Part shown: in pieces, positions 8,912 to 18,263 of the stretch
How positions within the stretch are numbered: position 1 is the first letter of the stretch
Layout: the number at the start of each line of letters is the position of its first letter
Assembly: GCA_035944135.1 (NCBI GenBank)
Contig: DASZBM010000001.1
Location: 496,001-560,000 of the forward strand
Length of the DNA: 64,000 bases
Reading direction: 5' to 3'
Source: Acidobacteriaceae bacterium
GTDB lineage: Bacteria; Acidobacteriota; Terriglobia; Terriglobales; Acidobacteriaceae
Notes under the pieces: model-generated
Told to the model about the DNA's origin: nothing
The model's input: the letters and a program-made list of their open reading frames with translations, nothing else
The model's database searches: none
Position numbers and translations under genes: made by a program

Positions 8912-10468
8912 CTACCTTGAGTGCCAGGATTTTCCGTCACGCGCCAGCAGATCATCGGCGCACTTCGGTCCCCAACTGCCCGCGGCATAGTTCGGAAAGT
9001 CCTTCGGAGGTTTCGCTTTCCACGCTTCAAGAATGGGAGTCATCAAGGCCCAGGTTGCCTCTACGCCATTACGGTGAGCAAAGAGCGTTCCATCACCAAG
9101 CATCGCGTCGAGTAGTAATCGCTCGTAACCTGTCGCCGAACTCTTTCCAAACGCCTCCGCATAGCTGAAGTTCATCTTCACACTCTTTACGTTGGTCGTC
9201 GGCCCTGGGACCTTCGCGCCGATCTCAAGGGAAATGCCCTCATCGGGTTGAATCCGAATCTTGAGCACGTTCGGACACAATTGACTGTTCCGATTATTGT
9301 TCGTCTTGAACAGGTGCAACGGCGCCTTCTTGAAGGTGACCGTCACCTCAGTCACGCGCGTCTTCAACCGTTTGCCGGCACGAATGTAAAACGGCACACC
9401 AGCCCAGCGCCAGTTCTCGATGTTCAACTTCAACGCGGCAAACGTCTCGGTAGTCGACTGTGGATCGACGCGGTCCTCCTGCCGATAACCAATGACAGCC
9501 TGACCATCGATCGTTCCCGGACCATACTGCCCCCGCACCGTGTTCTCCGCGGGAATCGGATCAATCGCACGCCACACCTTCAGCTTTTCGGTTCGGACCG
9601 CGCCCGACTCGAAGCTATCCGGCGGCTCCATCGCAACGAAGCTCAGCACCTCCATCACGTGATTCTGCAATACATCGCGCAGCGCGCCGGCCTTCTCATA
9701 GAACGGCCCGCGACCTTCAATGCCGATCGACTCGGCCGCTGTAATCTCGACGTAATCGATATAGTTCCGATTCCATACCGGCTCAAAGATGCCGTTTCCA
9801 AACCGGAAGACGAGAATGTTCTGCACCGTCTCCTTGCCGAGATAGTGATCGATGCGGAATATCTGATTCTCGCCGAGCACCTGGTTCAGTTCGTCATTCA
9901 GCTTGCGAGCGCTCTCCAGATCCGTTCCGAACGGCTTCTCGATGATGACATTGATCCACTGTCCCTTCTCCTTGGGCTTCGTCATATCGTGCTTCGCAAG
10001 CCGCTGCGCGATATCAGCGAAGTACTCGGGCGCCACGGCCAGATAAAAGAGCCGGTTTCCCTTCGTACCGTACTGCTTGTCGATATCGGCGAGAAACGCC
10101 TTGAGCTTCTCGAACCCTTCATCGTTATCGAAGTCGGTCGCAAAGTACTTCACGCGATCGACGAACGGCTTCAGTCCGGAGTCACCGCGGTCCACTCCGC
10201 CGCCCTTCAGAATGCCATCCTGCATGTCGCTCGCGAAGGTCGCCGAGAGATCGCGACGCGCCACACCCACAACGGCAAATTCCTTCGGCAGCAGATGCTG
10301 CTGCTCCAGGTGAAAGAGCGACGGCAGCAACTTGCGCTTGGTCAAATCGCCCGATGCGCCAAAGATCACGACGATGCACGGCTCCGGAATTCGCTCGCCC
10401 TTCAACCCACCCTCGAGCACCTCGCGCTCATTCAGCGACTGCCCCACATCCTCAACCATCGTGGCCAT
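8912..10468 (-). CDS. zwf: glucose-6-phosphate 1-dehydrogenase
   Basis: A 518-residue enzyme that oxidises glucose-6-phosphate to 6-phosphogluconolactone with NAD(P)+. CIVVIFGASGDLTKRKLLP near the N-terminus is the dinucleotide-binding loop, and RIDHYLGKETVQN is the family active-site signature (catalytic His, substrate-binding Lys). The ATG at 10468 was chosen, with GAGAGGG just upstream; a TTG nine codons earlier is also in frame. It is followed by pgl and preceded by gnd, all on the minus strand with short gaps, so the oxidative branch is one transcription unit. Confidence 0.95.
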   Translation of the reverse strand: MATMVEDVGQSLNEREVLEGGLKGERIPEPCIVVIFGASGDLTKRKLLPSLFHLEQQHLLPKEFAVVGVARRDLSATFASDMQDGILKGGGVDRGDSGLKPFVDRVKYFATDFDNDEGFEKLKAFLADIDKQYGTKGNRLFYLAVAPEYFADIAQRLAKHDMTKPKEKGQWINVIIEKPFGTDLESARKLNDELNQVLGENQIFRIDHYLGKETVQNILVFRFGNGIFEPVWNRNYIDYVEITAAESIGIEGRGPFYEKAGALRDVLQNHVMEVLSFVAMEPPDSFESGAVRTEKLKVWRAIDPIPAENTVRGQYGPGTIDGQAVIGYRQEDRVDPQSTTETFAALKLNIENWRWAGVPFYIRAGKRLKTRVTEVTVTFKKAPLHLFKTNNNRNSQLCPNVLKIRIQPDEGISLEIGAKVPGPTTNVKSVKMNFSYAEAFGKSSATGYERLLLDAMLGDGTLFAHRNGVEATWALMTPILEAWKAKPPKDFPNYAAGSWGPKCADDLLARDGKSWHSR

Positions 10469-10507
10469 AATGCCCTCTCTTTCTCCGTGCCGCAACGGCA
10501 GCCGATT

Positions 10508-11431
10508 CTACTTCTCGCCCGCAGAGACCTTCTTCACCGCGTGCCCGCCAAACTCGTTGCGCATCACAGCCAGCATGCGGTCGGTAAAGTTGTTCTCCTC
10601 ACGCGAGCGCAGGCGGCGAATCAGCGCATCCGTGATCACCGGCGCCGACACATTCAGGTCGATCGCCTCGAACACCGTCCAGCGCCCCTCTCCGGAATCC
10701 GGAACGTAAGCCTCGAGGCCTTCGAGCGTCGGGTTCTTCTTGAGCGCATCCGCTGTGAGGTCCAGCAGCCACGAACGCACCACCGAACCATAACGCCAGA
10801 TCTCCGAAATCTGCACCAGGTCCAGATGCAGCGGCTGCTTCGCACGCATGATCGAGAAGCCCTCGGCATACGCCTGCATGATGCCGTACTCGATACCGTT
10901 GTGCACCATCTTGACGAAATGCCCCGCACCCGCCGGGCCTACGCGCCCCCAGCCTTCATGCTCCGCCGGCGCCAGCGCCTCGAAGATCGGGGTCAGGTGA
11001 TCGACGGTATCCTCATCTCCGCCGATCATCATCGAGTAGCCCTCGGTGATGCCCCAGATGCCGCCCGACGTACCCACATCTACAAACTCAAACCCTTCCT
11101 TCTTCAGCTCATCATGACGCCGCTGCGAGTCCTTGTAGTTCGAGTTGCCGCCATCAATAAAGATGTCGCCCTTCTTCATCAGCGGCTTAAGCTTCGCAAT
11201 CGTCTGATCCACCGGGTCGCCCGCCGGCACCATGATCCAGATTGCGCGCGGCGAGTCCGTCAGATTCTTCACCAGGTCTTCGAGCGAGCTCACGCCCTTC
11301 GAGCCGGAATCGGTGAGTCGTTTGACCGCGTCCGGCGAGAAGTCGAACCCGACAATCGTGTGGCCTGCTTTGCGAAGACGCTCCGCCATGTTGCCGCCCA
11401 TCTTGCCGAGTCCGATCAATCCAAGTTGCAT
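10508..11431 (-). CDS. gnd: 6-phosphogluconate dehydrogenase, decarboxylating, short form
   Basis: A 307-residue NAD(P)-binding protein beginning MQLGLIGLGKMGGNMAERL, with the family motifs FIDGGNSNYKDS, FVDVGTSGGIWG and GHFVKMVHNGIEYG (catalytic Lys and Asn). It is much shorter than the roughly 470-residue E. coli Gnd and matches the short, often NAD-linked class. It converts 6-phosphogluconate to ribulose-5-phosphate and CO2. It is the first gene of the gnd-zwf-pgl-glk run; zwf starts 39 bp later. Confidence 0.92.
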   Translation of the reverse strand: MQLGLIGLGKMGGNMAERLRKAGHTIVGFDFSPDAVKRLTDSGSKGVSSLEDLVKNLTDSPRAIWIMVPAGDPVDQTIAKLKPLMKKGDIFIDGGNSNYKDSQRRHDELKKEGFEFVDVGTSGGIWGITEGYSMMIGGDEDTVDHLTPIFEALAPAEHEGWGRVGPAGAGHFVKMVHNGIEYGIMQAYAEGFSIMRAKQPLHLDLVQISEIWRYGSVVRSWLLDLTADALKKNPTLEGLEAYVPDSGEGRWTVFEAIDLNVSAPVITDALIRRLRSREENNFTDRMLAVMRNEFGGHAVKKVSAGEK

Positions 11432-11538
11432 AAAGGTCCTTCCTCATCGCCGGTTATCGCCCGGTGTCTTCGCGTTGAATACGCCTCTTAGAGAGTAATC
11501 CCAAACACGGTCAAGGGGAAAAATGACGCCCGTTCCAC

Positions 11539-12402
11539 TCACGCGTCCGGAAAATCCGCACCTTCGGTTGTTGTCTGCCAGCGGTCCAACTCCGCATTCC
11601 ATTCCTGGAGCCGCTTGCGAAAACGCGATAGCGCTATCTTGCCCAGCAGCAGATGCTTGGGTGGATTCGGGTCGCTCACCGCGGTCACGATCGCTTCGAC
11701 AGCGCGCTGCGGATCACCCGGCTGTTTGCCCGCCTGGCTGCGGAAGTACTCCCGCGTTTTACCGACCGTCGGCTCGTAATCAGAGATGTGTTGCTTCGCC
11801 TCCACGGCCGACCGGCCGAGGAAGTCCGTGCGGAACGGCCCCGGTTCTACGACCATCACATTCACCCCCAGCGGCTCGAGCTCAGCTGCGAGTGCTTCCG
11901 AAAGGCCCTCCACCGCGAACTTCGTCGCGTTGTAATAACCCCATCCTGCCCCTCCGATGAGTCCGCCTATTGAAGAAAAATTCACAATCGTTCCCGACCT
12001 GCGCTCACGAAATTGCGGCAGCAGCGCCTTCGTCACATTGATCAGCCCGAAGACATTCGTGTTGAACATCGGCATGTACTCCGCCGCCGTGACCTCTTCC
12101 ACCGCGCCGGCGACGCCGTAGCCTGCGTTGTTCACCAGCACGTCGATGTGTCCCACGCGCGCTATCGCATCCGCTACCGCCTGATCAATGCTGTGTTGGT
12201 CGGTAACATCAAGCTGCAGCGTAATGATTTCTCCGGGGTGCCGAAGCATCATCTCCTGCAGGCTCTCTACATTCCTCGCAGTGGCAACTACCTTCGCTCC
12301 AATCGAGGCAAGGTATTCCGTCATCAGCCGGCCGAAGCCGCTCGAAGCGCCCGTAATGAACCAGCGCTTGTCCTTCTGTGCGATGTCCAGTGAAGTGCTC
12401 AT
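11539..12402 (-). CDS. SDR family oxidoreductase
   Basis: A classical short-chain dehydrogenase/reductase of 287 residues. It shows WFITGASSGFGRLM (TGxxxGxG cofactor loop), LVNNAGYGVAGAVEE (NNAG), a catalytic Ser in NFSSIGG, and the YxxxK pair in GYYNATKFAVEGLSEAL. Substrate cannot be predicted. SDRs of this type ending in a Trp/Asp-rich tail are often annotated only as oxidoreductases. It precedes the pentose phosphate genes by 107 bp on the same strand, but a shared role is not evident. Confidence 0.92.
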   Translation of the reverse strand: MSTSLDIAQKDKRWFITGASSGFGRLMTEYLASIGAKVVATARNVESLQEMMLRHPGEIITLQLDVTDQHSIDQAVADAIARVGHIDVLVNNAGYGVAGAVEEVTAAEYMPMFNTNVFGLINVTKALLPQFRERRSGTIVNFSSIGGLIGGAGWGYYNATKFAVEGLSEALAAELEPLGVNVMVVEPGPFRTDFLGRSAVEAKQHISDYEPTVGKTREYFRSQAGKQPGDPQRAVEAIVTAVSDPNPPKHLLLGKIALSRFRKRLQEWNAELDRWQTTTEGADFPDA

Positions 12403-12547
12403 ACTTCATCGGACGCGAACAAGCCTATTGACGATGCAGGGTCCCGCCCACTTGTCCGAAAATCAGTTCGACATCGCCGCAAATCTCTGCGCAGCCTCTG
12501 TCGTGCCGCCATGAGTCTCGAAGCCCGATACACTTGTTCTCACCGCG

Positions 12548-13129
12548 GTGAACGAACTCTTTCCCATCATCGACGCCGCGCTTGACGCCGCGGCTCTGCG
12601 CTCCGGTCCGCATCTGGCTTGCCGCCCCGGCTGCCACCAGTGCTGCATCGGTGTATTCGCGATCACGCCGCTCGACGCCGCGGCACTCGGTCAGGCGCTC
12701 GCAGCCGCACCTCCTGATCTCGCCCAGCGCATCCGCGCGCGTGCCCTGGCGTCACGCGATCGTCTTCTCGCGGAAGGCTTCCCAGGCGACCCGCAAACCG
12801 GGATCCTCTTCACTGAGCCGCATCACGAACATGCGTTCGAAGACTTCGCCAACGACGAGCCCTGCCCTGTGCTCGACCCCGTCACCGGGACCTGCGATCT
12901 CTACTCCGCGCGCCCCGTGCAGTGCCGCACCTTTGGTCCACCGGTGCGCGACGAGGATGACCATCTCACAGTTTGCGAGCTCTGCTTCACCAACGCCTCA
13001 ACCGAAGAAGTCGCCCTCTGCGAAATGGATCAGAGCTGGCGTCCGCTCGAAGACGATCTCATCGCGCGCGCCGAAGCAGACCCGGCCAACGCCGGCCCGA
13101 CGCTGATCGCCTTCGCGCTTACGCGGTAA
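12548..13129 (+). CDS. YkgJ-family cysteine cluster protein
   Basis: A 193-residue protein with the Cys pattern of the YkgJ/CxxCxxCC family: LACRPGCHQCCIGVFAITPLDA near the N-terminus, then CPVLDPVTGTCDLYSARPVQCRTFG and VCELC. The cluster probably binds a metal (zinc or iron-sulfur); function is not established for the family. Start is GTG at 12548. The gene is convergent with rpiA and their 3' ends overlap by 11 bp. Confidence 0.87.
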   Translation: MNELFPIIDAALDAAALRSGPHLACRPGCHQCCIGVFAITPLDAAALGQALAAAPPDLAQRIRARALASRDRLLAEGFPGDPQTGILFTEPHHEHAFEDFANDEPCPVLDPVTGTCDLYSARPVQCRTFGPPVRDEDDHLTVCELCFTNASTEEVALCEMDQSWRPLEDDLIARAEADPANAGPTLIAFALTR

Positions 13130-13811
13130 GCTCACGCACGCCGCCTTCGCCTGCGACCAGCGCTCTCTCCGCCATACCCAAAAACAATCCGTGCTCCACC
13201 ACGCCGACGATCGACCGTATCTCCGCCGCAGTCTCCTCAGGGTCTTCAATCACACCCGCCGCGCAGTCGAGAATCCAGTTGTTCTCGTCCGTCAGCACCG
13301 GGCCCGAACTATCCTTCTTCATCCGCAGCTTTGGATTCAGCCCAAGTTCAGCCAACCGCGGTTCCACCAGCGGCCGCGCCATCTTAATGATCTCCACCGG
13401 CAGAGGAAACTTACCCAGTTTCGGGACGATCTTCGACTCATCCACCACGCAGACAAATCTATCCGCCGCACTCGCGACAATCTTCTCGCGCAGCAGCGCT
13501 GCGCCTCCGCCCTTGATCAGATACAACCCCGCACCCGGAACCACAGCCACTTCGTCCGCGCCATCGACATAAAGATCAAGCTCCGGCAGTTCCTCCAGCG
13601 TGACGACTTCCATGCCGAGCGACCGGCCCAGCTCCGTACTCGAATCACTCGACGCCACGCAGCGAATCTTCAGGCCGTGCCGCACGCGCTCTCCCAACGC
13701 CTTGATGAACATCACCGAGGTCGACCCGGTTCCCAAACCGACGCGCATGCCGTTTTCCACCAGCTCTGCCGCGCGTTTGCCTACAAGCGCCTTTGCTTCA
13801 TCCTGCGTCAT
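13119..13811 (-). CDS. rpiA: ribose-5-phosphate isomerase A
   Basis: A 230-residue RpiA with all family blocks: MRVGLGTGSTSVMFIKALGERV, LDLYVDGADEVAVVPGAGLYLIKGGGAALLREKIVA, and VVDESKIVPKLGKFPLPVEI. It interconverts ribose-5-phosphate and ribulose-5-phosphate, the product of gnd encoded nearby. It lies downstream of tkt on the same strand, separated by a strong terminator, so it probably has its own promoter in the 13812-13850 gap. The 3' end overlaps the convergent YkgJ gene. Confidence 0.95.
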   Translation of the reverse strand: MTQDEAKALVGKRAAELVENGMRVGLGTGSTSVMFIKALGERVRHGLKIRCVASSDSSTELGRSLGMEVVTLEELPELDLYVDGADEVAVVPGAGLYLIKGGGAALLREKIVASAADRFVCVVDESKIVPKLGKFPLPVEIIKMARPLVEPRLAELGLNPKLRMKKDSSGPVLTDENNWILDCAAGVIEDPEETAAEIRSIVGVVEHGLFLGMAERALVAGEGGVRELTA

Positions 13812-13853
13812 TCCACCATGTTGCCACGAGCCGCTAACTCGTTACTCATGACG

Positions 13854-13885
13854 CAAAAGAAAAAGGACTGGGCTCACCCAGTCCT
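13854..13885 (-). terminator. rho-independent terminator after tkt
   Basis: A perfect 9-bp stem, AGGACTGGG / CCCAGTCCT with a 4-nt CTCA loop, is followed on the minus strand by TTTTTCTTTT. It stands 25 bp past the tkt stop codon. The plus-strand side is only moderately T-rich. Confidence 0.88.
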
Positions 13886-13910
13886 CTTTCTTGCCTTGAA
13901 CCGTTACTGC

Positions 13911-15926
13911 TTACTTCTTCACCAGCTTCTTCGCAGCCTCGACCACGTGCCCCGAGGAGATCCCGAGCTTCTCCAGCGCAACTTCGCCCTTGGCCGACGC
14001 GCCGAAGCGGTCAATACCAATCGCGATGCCATCGCGGCCGATGTACTTGTACCAGCCCAACGTCGCGCCGGCTTCGATCGAGATCTTCGGCACACCGTGC
14101 GGGAAGAGCGACATCTTGTAGTCCTCGCTCTGCTCCTCGAAGATCTTCCAGCTCGGCATCGAAATCACGGTCGCGTTAATGCCCGAGCCCTTCAGCTCGT
14201 TCGCGGCCTTAAGCGCAACCTCGACCTCCGATCCCGTCGCCACGATGATCAGGTCCTTGCCGAACTCCTCGAGCACGTACGCTCCCTTGCGGCAGCCCTC
14301 GAATACCTTGTACTTGTTCAGGTCGAGCACCAAAATATCCTGGCGCGTCAGCGCCATGAAGCTCGCCGACTTGCGCTCCACCATCAGGCCCCAGCACGCC
14401 GAGGTCTCATTCGCATCTGCCGGTCGGAAGTCCGTCAGCTGCGGAACCGCGCGCAGCGCCATCAGGTGCTCAATCGGCTGATGCGTCGGCCCATCCTCAC
14501 CCAATCCCACCGAGTCGTGCGTGAAGATGTACAGCGAATGCGACGACATCAGCGCACCCATGCGCAGCGCCGACTTGCAGTAGTCCGAGAACGTGAAGAA
14601 CGTCGACCCGAACGGCAGCAGACCACCGTGACACGCAATGCCGTTCACCGCAGCCATCATGCCGAACTCGCGCACGCCAAAAAACACGTTGCGCCCCTTC
14701 GGGTCAAGATGGAAGTTGTTCGAGTCCTTGAAGATCGTCTTTGTCGAGCTCGTGAGGTCAGCCGCGCCGCCAAACAGCTCCGGCAGCACCTTGCCGAGAT
14801 TGTTCAGCGCCACCTGTCCGGCGTTGCGTGTCGCAATCTTCTTCTCGGTCGTGAAGGTCGGCAGTGCCTTCTCCCAATCCTTCGGCAGCTCCATTGCCGT
14901 CGTGCGGTCGTACTGCGCCGCGAGCTCCGGAAAATCCTTCTTATAGGCGTCATACCGCTCGTGCCAGTCGGCAACGGCCTTCTTGCCCTTCTCGACAGCC
15001 TGCCGCCAGTTGTTCAGCGCGGCGTCAGGAACAACGAAGCTCTTGTCCGGATCGAACCCGAAGAACCTCTTCGTCTCCTTTGTTCCTTCCGGCCCTAAAG
15101 CCTCACCGTGAACAGCCTTCGTTCCCGCCTTCGGCGCACCGTATCCAATGATCGTGCGCACGCGAATCAGCGACGGCTTTGTCCGCTCCATCTTCGCGGC
15201 TTCAATCGCACGATTCAGCTCCTCGAGATCATTGCCATCGGAGACAAACTGCACGTGCCAGTCATAAGCATGGAAGCGCTCCGTAACGTCCTCGGTGTAG
15301 CTCAGGTCCGTCGGCCCATCCAGCGAGATCAGGTTGTCGTCGTACAGCACAATCAACTTGCCAAGCTGCAGCGTCCCTGCCAGCGACGCGGCCTCGTGGC
15401 TGATGCCCTCCATCAAATCGCCATCGCCACACAGCACATACGTGTAGTGGTCAACGATCTTGTACTGATCGTTGTTATAGACCCCACCCATGTGCTTCTC
15501 AGCCATCGCCAGCCCAACGGCCATCGCAAAGCCCTGCCCCAGCGGTCCGGTCGTCACCTCGACACCTGGCGCCTCGCCGTACTCCGGGTGCCCCGGCGTG
15601 TGCGATCCCCACTGCCGGAACTGCTTCAACTGCTCGAGCGGCAGATCATAACCCGTCAGGTACAGCACGCCGTACAACAACGCCGAAGCGTGTCCATTCG
15701 AGAGGACGAAGCGGTCACGGTCCGACCACTTCGGCTCCGTCGGGTTGTACTTCATGAACTTGTGGTACAGCAAATACGCAATCGGCGCACATCCCAGCGG
15801 CGCTCCTGGGTGCCCGCTATTGGCCGCCTGCACCTGATCGACTGCGAGCATGCGCAGTGTGTTAATCGAAAGCTGATCGAGCTCGGTCTGATTGCGAGCC
15901 TCAGGAGTAGCTGTCTTTTCGGTCAT
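13911..15926 (-). CDS. tkt: transketolase
   Basis: A 671-residue thiamine-diphosphate enzyme. Signature blocks: LAVDQVQAANSGHPGAPLGCAP near the N-terminus, GDGDLMEGISHEAASLAGTL (ThDP/metal motif), and GLGEDGPTHQPIEHL in the pyrimidine domain. It moves two-carbon units between sugar phosphates. The ATG at 15926 with GAGGA upstream was preferred to a TTG 20 codons earlier, because the family N-terminus aligns near it. Together with rpiA and gnd it provides most of the pentose phosphate cycle in this region. Confidence 0.95.
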   Translation of the reverse strand: MTEKTATPEARNQTELDQLSINTLRMLAVDQVQAANSGHPGAPLGCAPIAYLLYHKFMKYNPTEPKWSDRDRFVLSNGHASALLYGVLYLTGYDLPLEQLKQFRQWGSHTPGHPEYGEAPGVEVTTGPLGQGFAMAVGLAMAEKHMGGVYNNDQYKIVDHYTYVLCGDGDLMEGISHEAASLAGTLQLGKLIVLYDDNLISLDGPTDLSYTEDVTERFHAYDWHVQFVSDGNDLEELNRAIEAAKMERTKPSLIRVRTIIGYGAPKAGTKAVHGEALGPEGTKETKRFFGFDPDKSFVVPDAALNNWRQAVEKGKKAVADWHERYDAYKKDFPELAAQYDRTTAMELPKDWEKALPTFTTEKKIATRNAGQVALNNLGKVLPELFGGAADLTSSTKTIFKDSNNFHLDPKGRNVFFGVREFGMMAAVNGIACHGGLLPFGSTFFTFSDYCKSALRMGALMSSHSLYIFTHDSVGLGEDGPTHQPIEHLMALRAVPQLTDFRPADANETSACWGLMVERKSASFMALTRQDILVLDLNKYKVFEGCRKGAYVLEEFGKDLIIVATGSEVEVALKAANELKGSGINATVISMPSWKIFEEQSEDYKMSLFPHGVPKISIEAGATLGWYKYIGRDGIAIGIDRFGASAKGEVALEKLGISSGHVVEAAKKLVKK

Positions 15927-16073
15927 TCTGTCCTCAGGAAGGGAAAAGTTCGCAGGCACGGCTGCGCGGGGGATCGGCGAAATCAAGCGTCCGACACTTT
16001 TTCCAGTGTACTAGGCTTCCCCCGCGCACCGCATCAACGCCCCTTCACCGGGCCAAAAGCTCGTTCGATCTCC

Positions 16074-18056
16074 TCAGTGCTTGCGGTTGTCCTGCCGCGG
16101 CTGTTCCGGAGAGTTGCTGTGCTGCTGCAGCGGCGGGGGCGCAGCCGCCGGATGCGGCGCAGCTTCGCGCGTCTCCGGCTCACCCACCGGCCGGTTCTCC
16201 CGCAGGTTGTCCAGTTGCTGCGGGGTGAGCGGCCGCCCTGGATCTGTGCTCTGGATGGCCTGCCGCTGCTGCTCGAAGCTCGGCCGCGCCGGCGGTGGCA
16301 CGGAACGGTTGTAGAGCTGCTCACTGCCGGTCGGGATCTGCCCGCGCGGCGGTGGCGCAACCGTGGGGACAGGGAGCCGCTGCGTCCCTCGCGCCGGGTT
16401 CGGAGGACGCACCGCTCCCTGGATGTTCATCCCGCTCTGCTGGCTCGCCGGTTGGGTCGGATGTGCAGCGTCAGGTAACGGCTGCCCGCCCTGCACCTGG
16501 AAGCCGCGCCGCTCGATCGGCGCCGGTTGTACTTGCGGCTGCGTCCCTGCAGTCTGTGCGGCACGCTGTTGCTGGTTCCCAATCGCAGCATCCTCATGCG
16601 TCGTCAGCGTCGGCCGGTTCAGCCGCGGAGGCAACGCTCGCGCCGTCGCTGGCGCCACCATCGTCCGCTCCGGCGAAACCATCGGGTGCGGAAGCACCGG
16701 CGCCGCCGCGATCTGCTGCTCTGGCAGATGCAGCATGGCCTGCCGCACCGGCTTGCCCGAGGCCAGGCTCTCCTGCGGCACCTCCACCGTTCCCGCTGCG
16801 CGGTTCGCGAACTCCCGCTGCGGCCCCAGCGCATTCGCAAACATCTCCCGGTTCGACGTGTTGTACACCGTCCGCACCTGGTCGACGTTCCGGTTGTACA
16901 GACCGCTCACGTTCACGCGGTTCTGATACAGCGTGCTCGAGTGATACCAGGGCGCGTAAGGCTCCTTCGGTCCCAGCGGGAACCACGCCGAAACGCCGTT
17001 CCCCGCATGCACGAAAACCACCAGCGCCGGCGCATACACCGGATGCACTACCGGCGGTCCCGGAATCCATCCCCACCGTCCGCCGAAGATCGCCCACCGT
17101 CCGTAATGAAACGGCGCAAAGCCCCACGCTTCAGCCTCGATCCACGTCCATCCCCACGGCGCAACCCACGTCCATCGTCCGTAACAGTATGGTTGCCACC
17201 CCTCCGGCACACCCGCCGGGAACCACACGTTGCCGTAGTCTGCCTGCGGAAGCCAGATTCCATACTGGTACAAATCCGCGGCGCCCACGGTGTCCATGTT
17301 CAGATAGCTCTGCTCAGCCGACTCACCACTCTGATACGCCTGATCCCTCTGCTTCGAAAAATCATCCAGCGCGTCCGTGCTGCGCGCCTGCAGCCACTGC
17401 ACCGAAACCGCACTGAATCCCGAAAACCTTGCCGCCTGTCCGGCCCCCAGTGTCTGCTGCAGGCCATTGCCATCCACCTGCACCACGCCCGACAGCACCC
17501 TCACGTCCGTAAACTGACCCACCGGATCCACATTCACTCGCACATCGCCCGCCGCCAACACCGTCAGCGCGACGTTCGGCGTGTCCAGCTCAATCGTCCC
17601 ATCCGGATCCAGCGCGTATGAGATCAGGTGCAGGCTGCCCTGCCCCAGCCCGAACTGCGCCAGCGTGTCCGTCATCGCAGTCACCGTCAGGTCGGTAGTC
17701 CCTCCCATGCGGGCCACCAGCAGTCCCGCCTGCAGCTCCGCCAGCGAATCCCCGCCCGTCCACACACGGTCACCCGTGGTCAGCGGAGCATTCACCTCCG
17801 CCGGGCTGAACTGATCCACGCTTGCGGGCTCGACCGACACAGTTCCCTGCGCCACGCTCAGCCGCACCACCCGCGACGGCGGATCGCTCGCCGGGACCGC
17901 CGGCGCCTGCTCAACTTGCGCGCTGTCCTGCGGCGGATACCCCTGGCTCCCGTCGGGCGGCTGCTGCGCACGTAGCGCAGCTCCAACCGCTAACCCGAGC
18001 AACGCCACTATCGCGGAACTCCTGAAGGCCCGTGCGTTCCATCTCGTGCGTCTCAT
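16074..18056 (-). CDS. FecR-domain / DUF6600-type secreted protein
   Basis: A 660-residue exported protein (signal peptide ending near AALRAQQ). Residues about 65-215 resemble a FecR domain: RVVRLSVAQGTVSVEP, TTGDRVWTGGDSLAEL, VRVLSGVVQV. Residues about 280-400 are extremely Trp-rich with repeated 'YGRWxWVxxWGW' units (WQPYCYGRWTWVAPWGWTW, FHYGRWAIFGGRWGWIPGPP), the DUF6600 pattern. The last 200 residues are low-complexity Pro/Gln. Such proteins are common in Acidobacteria with no proven function; carbohydrate or envelope binding is a guess. It is the only gene on its strand before tkt. Confidence 0.83.
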   Translation of the reverse strand: MRRTRWNARAFRSSAIVALLGLAVGAALRAQQPPDGSQGYPPQDSAQVEQAPAVPASDPPSRVVRLSVAQGTVSVEPASVDQFSPAEVNAPLTTGDRVWTGGDSLAELQAGLLVARMGGTTDLTVTAMTDTLAQFGLGQGSLHLISYALDPDGTIELDTPNVALTVLAAGDVRVNVDPVGQFTDVRVLSGVVQVDGNGLQQTLGAGQAARFSGFSAVSVQWLQARSTDALDDFSKQRDQAYQSGESAEQSYLNMDTVGAADLYQYGIWLPQADYGNVWFPAGVPEGWQPYCYGRWTWVAPWGWTWIEAEAWGFAPFHYGRWAIFGGRWGWIPGPPVVHPVYAPALVVFVHAGNGVSAWFPLGPKEPYAPWYHSSTLYQNRVNVSGLYNRNVDQVRTVYNTSNREMFANALGPQREFANRAAGTVEVPQESLASGKPVRQAMLHLPEQQIAAAPVLPHPMVSPERTMVAPATARALPPRLNRPTLTTHEDAAIGNQQQRAAQTAGTQPQVQPAPIERRGFQVQGGQPLPDAAHPTQPASQQSGMNIQGAVRPPNPARGTQRLPVPTVAPPPRGQIPTGSEQLYNRSVPPPARPSFEQQRQAIQSTDPGRPLTPQQLDNLRENRPVGEPETREAAPHPAAAPPPLQQHSNSPEQPRQDNRKH

Positions 18057-18263
18057 AGTCGTCCTCCCACCCGCGCGGTGTGGCGCTTGAAGTGTAACCC
18101 CGCGCGCCAGCGAAAGACGCGCTCTTCGCCGCGACCTACCCGAATCTAACCACTCTGAAATCTTTCACCTTCGCCGCCGTTCGGGAACCCGCCGCCCGCA
18201 CTCGGCGTATCCTTCCGGTGAGCCGGTGTGTCGCCCGGTCAAAGCTCTCTGCTGAGGTCCCCG

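Noticed and set aside
9248-11491. 747-codon plus-strand open frame opposite zwf and gnd.
   Set aside because: Antisense shadow of two clear enzymes; composition typical of GC-rich antisense frames.
15108-16478. Long plus-strand open frame opposite tkt.
   Set aside because: It is the antisense shadow of tkt and the FecR/DUF6600 gene; Arg/His-rich with no family motif.
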